5,664 nucleotides of DNA from an uncultured Isosphaeraceae bacterium (GTDB taxonomy: Bacteria; Planctomycetota; Planctomycetia; Isosphaerales; Isosphaeraceae): NCBI GenBank assembly GCA_937907405.1, contig CALCIC010000810.1, positions 1 through 5,664 on the forward strand. The letters are read 5' to 3'. Shown here one piece after another: positions 5,055 to 5,664 of this stretch. The translations under genes were made by a program, and so were the position numbers. The notes beneath the pieces were generated by a model. The model did no database searches, had not been told where the DNA came from, and saw nothing but the letters and a program-made list of their open reading frames with translations. Within the stretch, counting starts at the first letter, position 1; every line of letters starts with the position of its first letter.

Positions 5055-5664
5055 ATGTCCGAGACGCGTCAAGAAAGCCTCGTCGCCACGGCCGCCGGCC
5101 TCCAGGACCTGATTGAACACATCAAGGCCGAGGGACGATTCGGGTTCGACACCGAGTTCGTCTCGGAGGACACGTTCGAGCCGGTCCTCTGCCTGATCCA
5201 GGTCGCCACGCGAACGCGGCTGGCCGCGGTCGACCCGCAGGCGGTCGGCGACCTCGGCGGGTTCTGGGCGCTGGTCCACGATCCGTCGATCGACGTGGTG
5301 ATGCACGCCGCCGGCGAGGACATGCGGATCTGCTTGATGCGGACCGGGGCGTTGCCCAAACGGATCTTCGACGTCCAGATCGCCGCCGGGCTGGTGGGTT
5401 TCAGCTATCCGCTCAGCCTGGTGAACCTGGTCGGCCAGGCGCTTCGGGTTTCGCTCGCCGGCAGCGAGACCCGCACCGACTGGCGGCGGAGGCCGCTCAC
5501 CCCCGCGCAGGTCCGCTATGCGCTCGACGACGTCCGCTATCTGCTGGAACTGGAAGACCGCCTGCGGGCCGAGTTGGACCGGCTTGGCCGGACCGAGTGG
5601 GCCGAGGCCGAATTCGGGGCCTTCCTCGCCTCGATCGTGGATCGGGCCGACGAGCAGCGCTGGC
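5055..5664 (+). CDS. rnd: Ribonuclease D-type 3'-5' exonuclease, N-terminal part
   Basis: The first 203 codons of a gene that runs off the right edge. RNase D is a cytoplasmic DEDDy exonuclease that trims the 3' ends of tRNA precursors and other small RNAs with two divalent metals. The three exonuclease motifs are all present: Exo I FDTEF (31-35; Asp32, Glu34), Exo II HAAGED (84-89; Asp89), and Exo III with Tyr155 and Asp159 in RYALDDVRYLL, just after the RNase D signature TDWRRRPLT (141-149). IFDVQIAA (104-111) and the SYPLSLVNLV segment also match the family. The active site is therefore complete. Full-length homologues carry one or two HRDC domains after about residue 210; the window ends too early to show them. 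The related WRN-type or generic 3'-5' exonuclease families are less likely because of the TDWRRRPL signature. It lies 106 bp after the alpha/beta hydrolase gene and may be co-transcribed with it, without an evident functional link. Confidence 0.92.
   Translation, partial: MSETRQESLVATAAGLQDLIEHIKAEGRFGFDTEFVSEDTFEPVLCLIQVATRTRLAAVDPQAVGDLGGFWALVHDPSIDVVMHAAGEDMRICLMRTGALPKRIFDVQIAAGLVGFSYPLSLVNLVGQALRVSLAGSETRTDWRRRPLTPAQVRYALDDVRYLLELEDRLRAELDRLGRTEWAEAEFGAFLASIVDRADEQRW

Noticed and set aside
3929..5056. A 375-codon leftward open frame antisense to the alpha/beta hydrolase
   Set aside because: The plus-strand gene has a full catalytic triad and a ribosome binding site. The antisense product has no recognisable fold and is a composition artefact.

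Overview
The window looks like chromosomal DNA from a high-GC planctomycete, most likely of the Isosphaeraceae type. The evidence is a secreted protein ending in a PEP-CTERM sorting signal, a very short MPTADEL-type TPR protein of a kind I associate with planctomycetes, strong G/C preference at third codon positions, and long gene-poor spacers. The taxonomic placement is inference from these traits, not from a marker gene.

Layout, left to right. Positions 1-81 hold the first 27 codons of a leftward gene for an exported protein. A spacer follows, then a strong leftward intrinsic terminator (356-397) that closes the leftward PEP-CTERM protein gene (449-1213). Next is almost 1 kb (1228-2214) without a convincing gene. 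It holds one weak rightward terminator-like hairpin and one doubtful arginine-rich small ORF with a good ribosome binding site. Then comes a leftward pair, a small TPR protein (3625-3945) followed by a secreted M20D-type amidohydrolase (2215-3546), probably one transcript. Divergent from these is a rightward alpha/beta hydrolase (4157-4948), followed by the N-terminal 203 codons of a ribonuclease D-type 3'-5' exonuclease (5055 to the window end).

How the genes relate: the left part supplies exported or envelope proteins, and the M20D enzyme also carries a signal peptide, so it probably cleaves N-acyl amino acids or similar amides outside the cytoplasm. The alpha/beta hydrolase and RNase D have no obvious shared pathway and are probably simple neighbours. 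The TPR and alpha/beta hydrolase genes share a roughly 210 bp divergent promoter region with mirror-image TTAGAAT boxes. I found no CRISPR array, tRNA, rRNA, insertion sequence or defence system, and no convincing new system. The window reads as ordinary chromosome with a few points worth checking.
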